Counted from the stretch's first letter, positions 1 through 8,624 are shown. The stretch is DNA of 41,871 nucleotides from CAYYJM01 sp964471755 (GCA_964471755.1 CAYYJM010000020.1:1-41871), one strand, 5' to 3'. The notes: generated by a model from the letters alone, not told the origin. Program-made: numbers and translations.

Positions 1-2
1 AG

Positions 3-887
3 GAGACGACCCTCCCGGTCAAGGTGATAGACAACATCCTGAATAACGCCCAGAATGAGAAGCTGCGGAAACTCTGGCGAGCGGCCGTCGCGGAGAAGCG
101 CGACCGGGACACGTTCGCCGTGTATCGCGACGATGTCCTCAATCCTCTCAAGGGGTCGATCGGTGAAGGGAGCGCGGACGGTGCGAAAATCGAGTTCACG
201 CTCGCCTCGGGGGTCGGTGGCAAGCGCGAGCTTCCCATCGCGGCCGCGGCAGGGCTGATCTTCTTTCGCATCCCCAATCCGCTCGCTCCACCGACGAACC
301 TCAAACTGACCGACAAGGGCGGCAACCTGCTCATGGTCAACAGCCTGAGTGCCGAGGGAGACAAGCTGACGGCCACGACCTCCTGCGGGACGAAGTTCAC
401 GGTCCCGCTGACCCAACTGGCCAAGCTCGACTACAGCAAGGGCCGACAGGTGTACCTGTCCGACCTGACGCCCGAACGCAAGGTGCTGGAGAGCGCCTCG
501 GGGGCGCGGTTCGCCCACCTCCTTCTCGACAAGAATCTGAACAATACCGGGCCGATGCGGCTGCGCGGCGAGTCCTACTCGAAGGGCCTGGCGATGTTCA
601 CTTTCACGGAGCTGGAATACGACCTGAACGGCGAATTCAACGAGTTCCGGGCGACGGCCGGCATCGACGATGAAATCGGCGGGGCGGATGGCAGCGTCCA
701 TCTGTTGATCGAAGGGGACGGCCGGGAGTTACTCTCGCTCACCTTCAATCGTCAGGATAAGGTACGAGCCCAGCCGATCACGCTGAACATCCGCGACGTG
801 GACCGGCTGCGGATCGTGGTCAGTGATCCCGACGGCAAGGACATCGGCAAGCATCTGGATCTGGGCAGCGCCCAGTTGACGAAGTAA
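3..887 (+). CDS. NPCBM-domain protein, 5' end outside window
   Basis: The frame is open from base 3 and no convincing start is seen, so the gene is truncated at its 5' end; the GTG at 24 is only the first possible start. The last ~110 residues resemble an NPCBM/NEW2 domain (novel putative carbohydrate-binding module): the 'LRGESYSKGLAMF' strand, the 'GIDDEIGG' turn and the closing 'LRIVVSDPDG...LDLG' pattern. The preceding part reads as a beta-rich segment common in planctomycete secreted proteins. Such proteins are usually exported, but the signal peptide would lie outside the window. It ends 24 bases before the first HtrA-like gene, so the two probably share a transcript. Ligand and function are not known. 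Confidence 0.8.
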   Translation, partial: ETTLPVKVIDNILNNAQNEKLRKLWRAAVAEKRDRDTFAVYRDDVLNPLKGSIGEGSADGAKIEFTLASGVGGKRELPIAAAAGLIFFRIPNPLAPPTNLKLTDKGGNLLMVNSLSAEGDKLTATTSCGTKFTVPLTQLAKLDYSKGRQVYLSDLTPERKVLESASGARFAHLLLDKNLNNTGPMRLRGESYSKGLAMFTFTELEYDLNGEFNEFRATAGIDDEIGGADGSVHLLIEGDGRELLSLTFNRQDKVRAQPITLNIRDVDRLRIVVSDPDGKDIGKHLDLGSAQLTK

Positions 888-911
888 GACCCCCAGCGGA
901 GTACGACCCCG

Positions 912-2693
912 ATGAATCGCAGCGTGGCACTGGCCCTGACAGCGGTCCTCCTGCTCGCCGGTCGCGGCGACGCGCAGGGCCTCGATCCGAAGCTGCTCGC
1001 CATGGAAAAGCAGCGGATCGCCGCCATCGAGAAGGTGAAGCCGTCCGTCGTGGCCGTCTTCGGCAAGGGCGGCAACGGCGGCGGCAGCGGTGTGCTGATC
1101 GACGCGGAAGGCTACGCCCTGACGAACTTCCACGTCACCGAGGGGGCCGGCAACGTCATGAAGTGCGGCCTGTCCAACGGCATCCTCTACGATGCCGTCC
1201 TCGTCGGCCTGGACAAGGTCGGCGACGTCGCCCTGATCAAGCTGCTGCCCCAGAAGGAGGGGGACAAATTCCCCTTCGCCAAAATGGGCGATAGCGACAA
1301 GGTCCGGGCCGGCGACTGGTCGCTGGCGATGGGCAATCCCTTCCTGCTGGCGACCGACTTCACGCCGACGGTGACGTTCGGTCTGGTCAGCGGCGTGCAG
1401 CGCTACCAGTACCCGGCCGGGACGCTGCTCGAGTACACCAACTGCATCCAGATCGACACGAGCATCAACCCGGGCAACTCCGGCGGGCCGCTGTTCAACA
1501 TGGACGGCGAACTGATCGGCATCAACGGTCGCGGCTCGTTCGAGAAGCGCGGCCGGGTCAACTCCGGCGTCGGCTACGCCATCTCGATCAATCAGATCAA
1601 GAACTTCCTGGGCCAACTGCGGGCCGGGCTCGACACCGATCATGCCAGCCTCGGCGCAAGCGTCGAGAGCGACGTGGAGACGGGCATCCTCGGCAAACTG
1701 GTGGTCAACGGCATGATCGACTGCGATGCCATGCGGCGCGGTCTGGAACTGGGCGACGAGGTGATCGGCTTCGGCGGTGTGCCGCGGTTGACGAGCGTCA
1801 ACAACTACAAGAACATCCTCGGTCTCTACCCGCGTGGCTGGCGCGTGCCGCTGATCTACCGGCACAACAACGACCGCCATGAGGTTCTCGTCCGTCTCAT
1901 GGGGGTGCAGCGCCAGGAAGTCGGCGGACAACCACAGCCGCAGCCGGGCCAGCCTCAGCAGCCACGGAAGCCGGAGACCAAGCATCCGATGTTCGAGGCC
2001 AAGAAGGGCTACGCCAACTTCTACTTCAACAAGTTGGAGAAGGATCGGCTCGTCAAACAGATCAAGGAAACGATGGGAGATTTCTCGACCCTGAAGGGTC
2101 CCTGGGAGATCAAGTCGGCGGGTATCGTCAAGGACAAGCGGACGACGGCGGAGTTCGCGATCATCGAACGCGGTGCGGCCGACGGCAAGCTCGACGTGGT
2201 CAAGGCCACCATCGACGGCCTGATTTACAACATCGCTCCGCTGGACACAAACCAGTCGGCCGACGTGCTGCGTGATCCGCCGAACAGCGGCGGCCTGCTC
2301 ATGGCACTGTACCTCTACCGTCAGTTGCTGGTGTACGGCGAAAAGGGCTTCGTCGGCGACTTCAGCCACGGAGGCGTCGAGCCGTGGTACCTGCTTCCTC
2401 AGGGTCAGGACAAGCCCGACTACGCCAAGCTGCGAGTCGATTGCGAGGTCCTGCGGACCAAGCACGCCGGCATCGAGGCGAAGTGGTACTTCTCGACGCG
2501 CGAGCAGGATCGCGGCCAACTCCTGGGCTTCGAGGTCATCAGTCGGGCGGACCTGGATCCGTGTGAAGTTCATCTGGCCGACTACAAGAAGGTCGATGGC
2601 AGGATGCTGCCACAGACGATCACGGTCAAGTATGGCGACAAGACCTACGCGATCTTCAACGCCCCGACGTTCACGCTGAAGGCGGGCAGCTAG
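912..2693 (+). CDS. Secreted HtrA/trypsin-like serine protease with intact triad and PDZ domain
   Basis: This 593-residue protein starts with a signal peptide (hydrophobic ALALTAVLLLAG, cleavage near GDAQG). A trypsin-like S1C domain spans about residues 28-240. The full triad is visible: His74 in TNFHV, Asp105 in VGDVALIKL and Ser190 in PGNSGGPL. A PDZ-like segment follows (about 250-335), then a Pro/Gln-rich linker (about 338-355). The last ~235 residues are an unassigned beta-rich domain, possibly of a lipoprotein-carrier-like fold, but that is a guess. HtrA family members degrade or refold damaged exported proteins. It is the first of three paralogues in a row and the only one with all catalytic residues. 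The ATG is chosen because it gives the signal peptide; a weak AGCGGAG lies upstream. Confidence 0.9.
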   Translation: MNRSVALALTAVLLLAGRGDAQGLDPKLLAMEKQRIAAIEKVKPSVVAVFGKGGNGGGSGVLIDAEGYALTNFHVTEGAGNVMKCGLSNGILYDAVLVGLDKVGDVALIKLLPQKEGDKFPFAKMGDSDKVRAGDWSLAMGNPFLLATDFTPTVTFGLVSGVQRYQYPAGTLLEYTNCIQIDTSINPGNSGGPLFNMDGELIGINGRGSFEKRGRVNSGVGYAISINQIKNFLGQLRAGLDTDHASLGASVESDVETGILGKLVVNGMIDCDAMRRGLELGDEVIGFGGVPRLTSVNNYKNILGLYPRGWRVPLIYRHNNDRHEVLVRLMGVQRQEVGGQPQPQPGQPQQPRKPETKHPMFEAKKGYANFYFNKLEKDRLVKQIKETMGDFSTLKGPWEIKSAGIVKDKRTTAEFAIIERGAADGKLDVVKATIDGLIYNIAPLDTNQSADVLRDPPNSGGLLMALYLYRQLLVYGEKGFVGDFSHGGVEPWYLLPQGQDKPDYAKLRVDCEVLRTKHAGIEAKWYFSTREQDRGQLLGFEVISRADLDPCEVHLADYKKVDGRMLPQTITVKYGDKTYAIFNAPTFTLKAGS

Positions 2694-2699
2694 ATCCAC

Positions 2700-2757
2700 T
2701 TTAGCCGCCGGCTTGCCGGCGGTCCTTCGTCAACTCGCCGGCAAGCCGGCGGCTAAA
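2700..2757. repeat. Palindromic repeat A, copy 1 (paired arms)
   Basis: Left arm 2700-2722 begins TTTAGCCGCCGGCTTGCC; right arm 2736-2757 is its reverse complement, less one base. The 13-base loop contains CTTCGTC. It begins 6 bases after the stop codon of the first HtrA gene, and its last base is the A of an unlikely ATG at 2757. It could fold as a hairpin in the mRNA. Confidence 0.95.
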
Positions 2758-2783
2758 TGGAAGACAACCACGAGTTCGCATCC

Positions 2784-3905
2784 ATGAAGAGACTCTGGAT
2801 CCTGCTGGGCGGCCTGACGGCCGTTCTCATCCTGCTGGCGGCGACGGATCCGGCGACCGCGCAGAATTCGGTCGCCGACGTCGCGGCCCAGGTCAACAAG
2901 AAGATGGTCAAGATCTTCGGGGCCGGCGGCATCCGCGGCCTGCCCCACTACGGCACTGGCGTTGTCATCTCGCCGGATGGCTATGCGTTGACCGCGAACA
3001 ACCACATCCTCGACACGGCCGATCTGCGCGTTCATCTGTACGATGGCACACGCATGTCAGCCAAGGTCGTGGCGATCGAACCGGAACTCGACGTCGCTCT
3101 GATCAAGATCGGCACCGAGAAGGATGGTCTCGACCTGCCGTTCTTCAATGTCGTCGAGGCGGCCAAACGTTCGCCGGCGGAGGCGGGAACGGGCATTCTC
3201 GGCTTCAGCAATCAGTTCGAGATCGCCACTCGTGACGAGCCGATGTCCGTTCAGCAAGGGCGGGTGGCGGCCTACGCCAAACTGCACGGCCGGATCGGCA
3301 TCTTCGAGGCCCCCTACACCGGCGACGTCTACGTCGTCGATGCGATCACCAACAATCCCGGAGCGGCCGGCGGTGCGCTGACCGATCGCCGGGGAGAGTT
3401 GCTCGGCCTGATCGGTCGAGAACTGCGCAACGAGTTGACCAACACCTGGCTCAATTACGCCCTGCCGATCCAGGCTCGGGTGGAAGTCCTCCAGGCCGAT
3501 GGCAAGAAGCTGACGGTGTCGATCCTCGATCTGGTCGAGAAGAAGGAGAAATACCGGCCGATCGACAACAAGAAACCGAACGAGGGCGGCGGTGGCTACA
3601 CGGGTGTCGTGCTGGTGCCGAACGTCGTCGATCGGACGCCGCCGTACGTCGAGGACGTGCGCCCGGATTCGCCGGCCGAGGCGGCCGGACTCCAGGCCGA
3701 CGATCTGATTGTCTACGTCGATGGCCTGCCGGTGCCGAGCATCCAGATGTACAACGAGACGATCAACAAGTACCGGCCGAATTCCGAGGTCAAGCTCGAG
3801 GTTCGCCGGGTTGACAAGCTGATGACACTGACCTTGAAGCTGACCGAGAAGCCAAAGGCGAAGACGCCCACGCCGACCCCGGCTCCGACACAACCCCGGC
3901 CGTGA
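2784..3905 (+). CDS. HtrA-like PDZ protein with catalytic Ser replaced by Ala (probable pseudoprotease)
   Basis: The start at 2784 gives a 373-residue protein with a clean signal peptide (MKRLWILLGG... ending near ATAQ); the in-frame ATG at 2757 would place nine polar residues before it and overlaps a repeat. The trypsin-like domain retains His74 (TANNHI) and Asp103 (ELDVALIKI), but the usual PGNSGGPL reads PGAAGGAL, putting Ala at residue 195 (codon GCC, 3366-3368). A PDZ domain follows (about 270-350; VRPDSPAEAAGLQADDLIVYVDG) and a Pro/Thr-rich tail (TPTPTPAPTQ). Without the nucleophile it should not cleave peptides, but it could still bind substrate or regulate its neighbour. It lies between an intact paralogue and a more eroded one. 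Confidence in the Ser-to-Ala reading is high, since the flanking motif aligns without gaps. Confidence 0.9.
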   Translation: MKRLWILLGGLTAVLILLAATDPATAQNSVADVAAQVNKKMVKIFGAGGIRGLPHYGTGVVISPDGYALTANNHILDTADLRVHLYDGTRMSAKVVAIEPELDVALIKIGTEKDGLDLPFFNVVEAAKRSPAEAGTGILGFSNQFEIATRDEPMSVQQGRVAAYAKLHGRIGIFEAPYTGDVYVVDAITNNPGAAGGALTDRRGELLGLIGRELRNELTNTWLNYALPIQARVEVLQADGKKLTVSILDLVEKKEKYRPIDNKKPNEGGGGYTGVVLVPNVVDRTPPYVEDVRPDSPAEAAGLQADDLIVYVDGLPVPSIQMYNETINKYRPNSEVKLEVRRVDKLMTLTLKLTEKPKAKTPTPTPAPTQPRP

Positions 3906-3945
3906 ACCGCCCCTGACCCGCACACCGACCTTGAAGGACCCGATC

Positions 3946-5998
3946 ATGACCGCACGATGGAAGTCCCCCTGGCTGGCGGTGCCGACGTTGCTGGCGCTGC
4001 TCCTGCTCTCGGCCCCGACACAAGCCGCTGATGATCCGCTCGAAGACTTGATGGCGACGGCAATCAAGACCGCCGTCAAGAAGGTGGCTCCGAGCGTCGT
4101 GCAGATCGAAACGTCGGGCGGCACCGAGATCATCTCGGCCGGCGGCCGTGGGAGGCCGACCGTGCGCAAGGGCGTCGGCCCGACCAGCGGCGTGATTCTC
4201 TCGGCCGATGGCTACATCATCTCCAGCGCGTTCAACTTCGCCAACAAGCCGTCGTCGATCATCGTGGCGGTCGCGGGCCATCCGGAGAAGCACGTCGCCA
4301 AGGTCATCGCCACCGATCAGACGCGGATGCTGACGCTGCTGAAAATCGACAACGTCAAGGATCTGCCAGTGCCGACGGCGGTCCCACCGGCGGAACAGAC
4401 CGTCGGTCGGACGACCATCGCCGTCGGCCGAACTCTGGCTGGCGATGTCGGGCAGACCCCATCGATCAGCGTCGGCATCATCAGCGCGATTGACCGCATC
4501 TGGGGCAAGGCCCTGCAAACCGACGCGAAGGTCTCGCCGGTCAACTACGGCGGCCCGATGATCGATCTGACCGGCCGTGTCTTCGGTATCCTGGTGCCGG
4601 CCTCGCCGCGATCCGACGGCGAGACGGCCGGCATCGAGTGGTACGATTCGGGCATCGGCTTCGCCATCCCGATGGAAGACGTGATGGCCGCCCTGCCTCG
4701 TCTCAAGCTGGGCAAGGATCTCAAGTCCGGCCTGCTCGGCGTCACCATGAAGAGCCAGGACCAGTACGCCGACGAGCCGGTTGTCGGCACGGTTGCTCCG
4801 GGCTCGGCGGCCGAGAAGATCGGCATCAAGGCCGGCGACAAGATCGTCGAGGTCGAGGGGAAGGTCGTCCGTAATCACGCCCAGCTCAAGCATCAGCTCG
4901 GCAAGTGCTATGAGGGTGACACCATCTCGGTGAAGCTCCAGCGCGGCAACGAGGCGCTGGTTCTCAAGCCGGTACTTGGCGGTGCGGGCTCGTCGGCCGG
5001 TGCGGCGTTCCTCGGTATCCTGCCGATCCGCGACGACGACAAGGCTGGTGTCGAGATTCGCCACGTTTACGCGAAGAGCCCGGCCGAGACGGCGGGGCTC
5101 AAGGTCGGCGATCGGATCACCAAGGCGAGCGGTNNNNNNNNNNCAGACGGTCAAGGATCGTGATGCGCTGATGGCCATCCTGGCCACGGCCACGCCCGGC
5201 ACGGATCTCAAACTGGAGGTCGTTCGCAAGGCCGGCGGCAAGACCGAGCAGGTTACCGTGAAACTCGGCGAGGTGCCCGAGACGGTGCCGGACAAGCTGC
5301 CGGATGATTCGACTCGACGCAAGGGCAAGCCGGCGTTCGATCCCAAGGCCGCCGGAGCGCCGAAGTTCGAGACGGACCTGTTCAAGCGCCAGACGGCGGC
5401 CGGCGACCACACCTACTGGATGTTCGTGCCGCGGAACTATGACCCGAACGTGTCCCATAGCCTGGTGGTCTGGCTGCACCCGGTCAACAAGAAGCGCGAC
5501 AAGGACCTCGAGGACGTGGCTGCCCTGTGGGCGAGTTACTGCGAGCAGCACCACATCATCGTCGTGGCTCCTCTGGCCGAAGGCGAGGACGGCTGGGTGC
5601 ATACCGAGCAGGACTTCGTTCTGGACTCGATCAAGGCGGTGAGCAAGGACTACAACATCGATCCGCGGCGTGTGATCGCGCATGGCATGGGTATCGGTGG
5701 CCAGATGGCCCTGTACCTGGGTTTCAACGCCCGTTCGACGATCCGTGGCGTGGCCACGACCGGAGCCGCTCTGGGGAACAACCCCAAGGAAAAGGTCGCC
5801 AATCAGCCGCTGGCGTTCTTCCTTGTCGCCGGGTCGAAGGATCCGATCAAGGACGCGGTCAAGGCGACGCGGGAGAAAATCGCCGAGTTCAAGTATCCGG
5901 CCATCTACCGTGAGATCGAGAACCTCGGGCACCAGTACCTGACGCTGCCCGTCTTCGAGGAGATGGTTCGCTGGATCGACTCGTTCGATCGGCTGTGA
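3946..5998 (+). CDS. HtrA-like pseudoprotease - PDZ tandem - alpha/beta hydrolase fusion (contains assembly gap)
   Basis: The ATG at 3946 follows AAGGA at 3934-3938 and starts a signal peptide (ending near TQAADD). The trypsin-like domain has lost all three catalytic positions: Phe96 where His belongs (ISSAFNFA), Met128 for Asp (TRMLTLLKI), Tyr201 for Ser (SPVNYGGPM). Two PDZ-like repeats follow (VAPGSAAEKIGIKAGDKI; VYAKSPAETAGLKVGDRI). The second is broken by ten Ns at 5134-5143; the frame changes across the gap, so its length is unknown. After the gap, the PDZ end leads into an alpha/beta-hydrolase or esterase-like domain (WLHPVNK, VAPLAEGEDGW). Its nucleophile elbow, normally GxSxGG, reads GMGIGG (Gly codon 5690-5692). 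The Asp (AGSKDP) and His (NLGHQY) regions are kept. Both enzyme modules therefore look inactive, suggesting a secreted binding or scaffold protein. Confidence 0.85.
5134..5143. other. Assembly gap (10 N)
   Basis: Ten Ns within the second PDZ repeat of the third HtrA-like gene. The coding frame differs on the two sides, so ten is a placeholder. Confidence 0.97.
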
Positions 5999-6025
5999 TC
6001 GGGCCGCCAGAACGATCCCTCTTCA

Positions 6026-6048
6026 TTTAGCCGCCGGCTTGCCGGCGG
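6026..6048 (+). repeat. Palindromic repeat A, copy 2 (single arm)
   Basis: A lone 23-base arm starting TTTAGCCGCCGGCTTGCC, 28 bases after the third HtrA-like gene. It is followed by TCTTCGT, as in the paired copies, but no second arm is found downstream. The arm alone is self-complementary around CCGGCTTGCCGG. Confidence 0.9.
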
Positions 6049-6085
6049 TCTTCGTTCGACATGACCCCACCGGCCGGCACCGATG

Positions 6086-6327
6086 TGGCCAAAACGAAAC
6101 CGGGCCAGCCATCACGGGAGACGCTGCCAGTCGTCCCGCAGTAGCTGGCCTGGTTCACTGTCAACCATGGCCGAAGAGAGAGTTCGCCTGCCGAGCCCAC
6201 GTCTGAAAGGAGACTCCGCTCCTCGACCCCCCACGGTCTCAGACGCTCAATCGGCGAGGGTATCTTCTCCTCACACTTACACCGATGCGCGGCCGGGGCA
6301 GTTTATTGTCCCGGCCGTCATTTTTTT
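6086..6327 (+). ncRNA. Candidate structured RNA ending in an intrinsic terminator
   Basis: No credible protein gene lies in 5999-6317. Bases 6098-6109 (AACCGGGCCAGC) pair with 6144-6155 over 12 pairs, including one G-U. Inside, 6115-6122 pairs with 6130-6138 with one bulged G, and a five-base internal loop sits on each side (CATCA, CAGTA). An outer GGCCA/TGGCC pairing (6087-6091, 6168-6172) could close it. A second element has CGTCTGA (6200-6206) with TCAGACG (6239-6245), around AGGAG/CTCCT. A strong terminator ends the stretch. This could be a small RNA or a structured 3' UTR of the HtrA operon. It matches no RNA family I recognise, and no clear promoter was found. Confidence 0.35.
6291..6327 (+). 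terminator. Intrinsic terminator (+)
   Basis: GGCCGGGGCA (6291-6300) pairs with TGTCCCGGCC (6307-6316), ten pairs with one G-U, then GTCA and seven T (6321-6327). The T run on this strand fits rightward transcription. It overlaps the 3' end of the leftward RNase HII-like gene. Confidence 0.75.
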
Positions 6328-7277
6328 CTCCACAAACTTTCCGCAGAGAGGTTCAGGGTGGAGAGAATGGGCTGGATGGCCGCGAAGAAACGGGTGGCGT
6401 CGAGCGGGTATCCGGCCGTCGGCTCCAGCTCGGGCAGGTGCTGGCGGAAGAAGGCGTTGAACTCGCCCATGAGCCGTTCACGCAGGTACTTCGCCGCCAT
6501 CGAGGCCAGGGCGACGGTGGCATGGCTCGCGTCGGCCCGGGGCTGGAAACAGAGGCGAACCTGACGCGGCAGGCCGAGTACCTCGTAGACGCTCCGGGCG
6601 GCGCTCTCCTGACGAGCGACGACCATGCCCTGATCGAAAGCGTGTTGCAGGAACGCGGCGTAGTTATTTCGGCCGCCGTGCTTGTCCACGAACAGGTGGA
6701 GCGGATCGTCGCCCGGAAGGTCGGGCACCTCGCGCAGCAGTCGTTGCAGACCGTGAGCGAGGACGGCCCCCTTGGAGCCGGCGGCGGCGGTCAGGGCGTT
6801 GAACCGGGCCGGGCAGACGAACAGGCAGTGCCACGGCCCCGGCGTCAGTTCGCTGGCCGTGAACGCCTCGCTCAGGGTCGCTCGCAGCGGGGTCAGATCG
6901 TCGCTTCCCTCGGCCGGAACGTCGCTGGCCCCGGTGTACCAGACCTCTCCGGCAAGGTCGTCGATCCCTTCACGGCAGGCCGGACGGATCAAATCGGCGA
7001 GGGTCGCGGGTGTGAGTTGGTGCAGCAGGGCCAGGACGCCGCGTTCCAGGCCAGTTAGACCGCGTTTGCCGTGGACGATCTTCGAGTCATCGACGACGAC
7101 ACGTTCGCCTGGTTTTCTGTCGGTGCCCTTGCACAGGACGCGAGGCAGGAGCTGCCAGAAATCGACGCCGTCGTCACCGACGTGGTCGTCCGGAACACGC
7201 CAGGCGACGCTGCACATGACGAACGGCCCGAGGTTGGGGCCGTAGCCCGCCTCATCGATGCCGACGATCCAGGCCAT
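6318..7277 (-). CDS. RNase HII-family protein, long divergent form
   Basis: The N-terminus reads IVGIDEAGYGPNLGP, matching the RNase HII signature around its Asp-Glu pair (Asp8, Glu9). Asp198 in FVDKHGG fits the third metal ligand. Asp249 in RADASHATVALASMAAK, followed by YLRERLM, fits the fourth ligand and the conserved helix. RNase HII cleaves RNA in RNA/DNA hybrids. At 319 residues this is longer than usual (about 200-260): there are roughly 100 extra residues between the Asp-Glu pair and Asp198, and about 30 extra before Asp249. GGAGG (reverse strand, 7285-7290) precedes the ATG. It is transcribed divergently from the HIT gene. The fold call is firm; whether it acts on RNA/DNA hybrids is uncertain. 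Confidence 0.8.
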   Translation of the reverse strand: MAWIVGIDEAGYGPNLGPFVMCSVAWRVPDDHVGDDGVDFWQLLPRVLCKGTDRKPGERVVVDDSKIVHGKRGLTGLERGVLALLHQLTPATLADLIRPACREGIDDLAGEVWYTGASDVPAEGSDDLTPLRATLSEAFTASELTPGPWHCLFVCPARFNALTAAAGSKGAVLAHGLQRLLREVPDLPGDDPLHLFVDKHGGRNNYAAFLQHAFDQGMVVARQESAARSVYEVLGLPRQVRLCFQPRADASHATVALASMAAKYLRERLMGEFNAFFRQHLPELEPTAGYPLDATRFFAAIQPILSTLNLSAESLWRKK

Positions 7278-7296
7278 GTCTCTGCCCTCCTGGCGG

Positions 7297-7325
7297 TTGC
7301 GACGATCGTCCCGAAGCGGTATTGT
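7297..7325 (+). promoter_or_regulatory. Candidate sigma-70-type promoter for HIT gene
   Basis: TTGCGA (7297-7302), a 17-base spacer and TATTGT (7320-7325), about 30 bases before the HIT start codon, in the 77-base divergent intergenic region. Confidence 0.45.
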
Positions 7326-7354
7326 ATTCTCGCCACCCGTTGCGGAGGAACCCC

Positions 7355-7699
7355 ATGCTGAGCGACAATCTGTTCCTGAAGATCATCGAGAAGCAGATCC
7401 CGGCGAAGATCGTCTACGAGGACGATCTCTGCCTGGCCTTCCATGACATCAACCCACAGGCTCCGGTCCACGTGCTGATCATCCCGAAGAAGGTGATCCG
7501 CACGCACGACGACATCACCGACGAGGACGGGCCGATCCTGGCTCATCTGCACAAGGTCGCCCGACAGTTGGCGGCGCAGTTCGGTCTGTCTGCGGGCTAT
7601 CGGCTGGTGATCAACTGCAAGGAGCAGGCTGGCCAGACGGTGCCGCATCTGCACGTTCATCTGCTCGGCGGCCGGGATATGACGTGGCCGCCGGGGTGA
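7355..7699 (+). CDS. HIT-family nucleotide-binding/hydrolase protein
   Basis: The 114-residue product has the histidine-triad motif PHLHVHLLGG near its C-terminus and a typical HIT N-terminus (LFLKIIEKQIPAKIVYEDD, then AFHDINPQAPVHVLIIPKK). These residues bind and hydrolyse phosphoramidate or related bonds on nucleotides, as in HinT-type proteins of the cytoplasm. The ATG at 7355 is preferred over one at 7322 because GGAGGA lies 5-6 bases upstream and family homology begins here. It converges with the next leftward gene, three bases away. The family is certain; the in vivo substrate is not. Confidence 0.93.
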   Translation: MLSDNLFLKIIEKQIPAKIVYEDDLCLAFHDINPQAPVHVLIIPKKVIRTHDDITDEDGPILAHLHKVARQLAAQFGLSAGYRLVINCKEQAGQTVPHLHVHLLGGRDMTWPPG

Positions 7700-7702
7700 G
7701 TT

Positions 7703-8602
7703 TCAGCCGCGGAGGTCGCGGAGGAAGTCCGCGTAGGTTTTGACCCGAGCGGCTGCCTGGAACCACTGCTCAAGCAGTGGGAGATCTTCCTGCTGCTCGA
7801 TGACCTGGCGCACGTCCTGTGTCGCCGCCCCCGGAAACCTAATGTCCAGCAGTTCGATAATGACCCGACGCAAACGGCGAAGGTCGCCGCGCGTTTCGCC
7901 CTGATTGATCCACCGGTTGACGACAGCTGATTCGGTCATCTCCCATCCTCCCAGTATGCGCTCCCACAAGAGGTATCGACCGGCGAGTTCGGCGAACACC
8001 AGAGCGATCCCGGCCAGGTCGCTCCGCCGTGTGCGATCGGCGACCTTTTCGCCGACGAGGGATCGCCACCGTGTCGCGATCCCCACGCGCTCGCCGCCTC
8101 GCATCAAGGGAACCCAGAACAGTATCGCCCAGGATAGCTGATCGCGGGCAACCCGGTCCAGCGCAGTCCGCGCCGCGTCGGCGGAGACGTCCCACGGAAT
8201 GGGGCGATGAAAGGTGCCGAATTTCCCCAGGCGCGCGTCGATCATTGACGTTGTGGGCTGGCCCGTCAGGTGGACGATGGCACTGGTGACACGATACGAT
8301 CCAGGGTGAAATCGCGCGGTGAAAATGCCGGTCGATTCCAGAGTGACCCGCAACTTCTGCTCGTCCGGCCGGGATTGCAATTCGATCCCGAGCAGCCACG
8401 GAACCTCGGGCACCTGCGGATCGTCGAGAACGGCCAGCAGGTCAGCGGTTCGTTCCGGGCTCCCCGGCAGAGGCGAGGTGCGCGGGTTGAGCCAGGTCCG
8501 GAAGGTGAGATCCTGACGACGGGTCTCCACGAGAATCCGGGCGAGAAAAGCAGGCGGATCGGCTTCAGCCGCGAAGCGGGCCGCATCGTCGTAGACGCCC
8601 AT
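7703..8602 (-). CDS. Rpn/transposase-like protein of a planctomycete paralogous family
   Basis: The 299-residue protein begins MGVYDDAARFAAEADP and contains 'RTADLLAVLDD', a WLLGIELQSR strand, 'LRVTLESTGIF' and an ILFWVPLMRGG segment. The C-terminal part is helical with 'GETRGDLRRLRR'. From memory, this layout occurs in many copies in Gemmataceae genomes and resembles the Rpn (PD-(D/E)XK nuclease-like) group; the E in GIEL and Q in QSR could be the E-x-Q/K part of such a site. Role unknown; Rpn proteins elsewhere promote RecA-independent recombination. It starts 22 bases after the AhpD-like stop and ends next to the convergent HIT gene. No good Shine-Dalgarno is seen. Confidence 0.65.
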   Translation of the reverse strand: MGVYDDAARFAAEADPPAFLARILVETRRQDLTFRTWLNPRTSPLPGSPERTADLLAVLDDPQVPEVPWLLGIELQSRPDEQKLRVTLESTGIFTARFHPGSYRVTSAIVHLTGQPTTSMIDARLGKFGTFHRPIPWDVSADAARTALDRVARDQLSWAILFWVPLMRGGERVGIATRWRSLVGEKVADRTRRSDLAGIALVFAELAGRYLLWERILGGWEMTESAVVNRWINQGETRGDLRRLRRVIIELLDIRFPGAATQDVRQVIEQQEDLPLLEQWFQAAARVKTYADFLRDLRG

Positions 8603-8624
8603 GTTGGCGTTTTCCGATTCGCGG

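Noticed and set aside
729..2699. A 656-codon open frame antisense to the first HtrA-like gene
   Set aside because: Long antisense frames are expected opposite GC-rich genes; it has no recognisable motif, and the sense protein has an intact triad and signal peptide.
2757..2783. Upstream ATG for the second HtrA-like gene
   Set aside because: It overlaps the repeat arm and would put polar residues before the signal peptide; 2784 is better.
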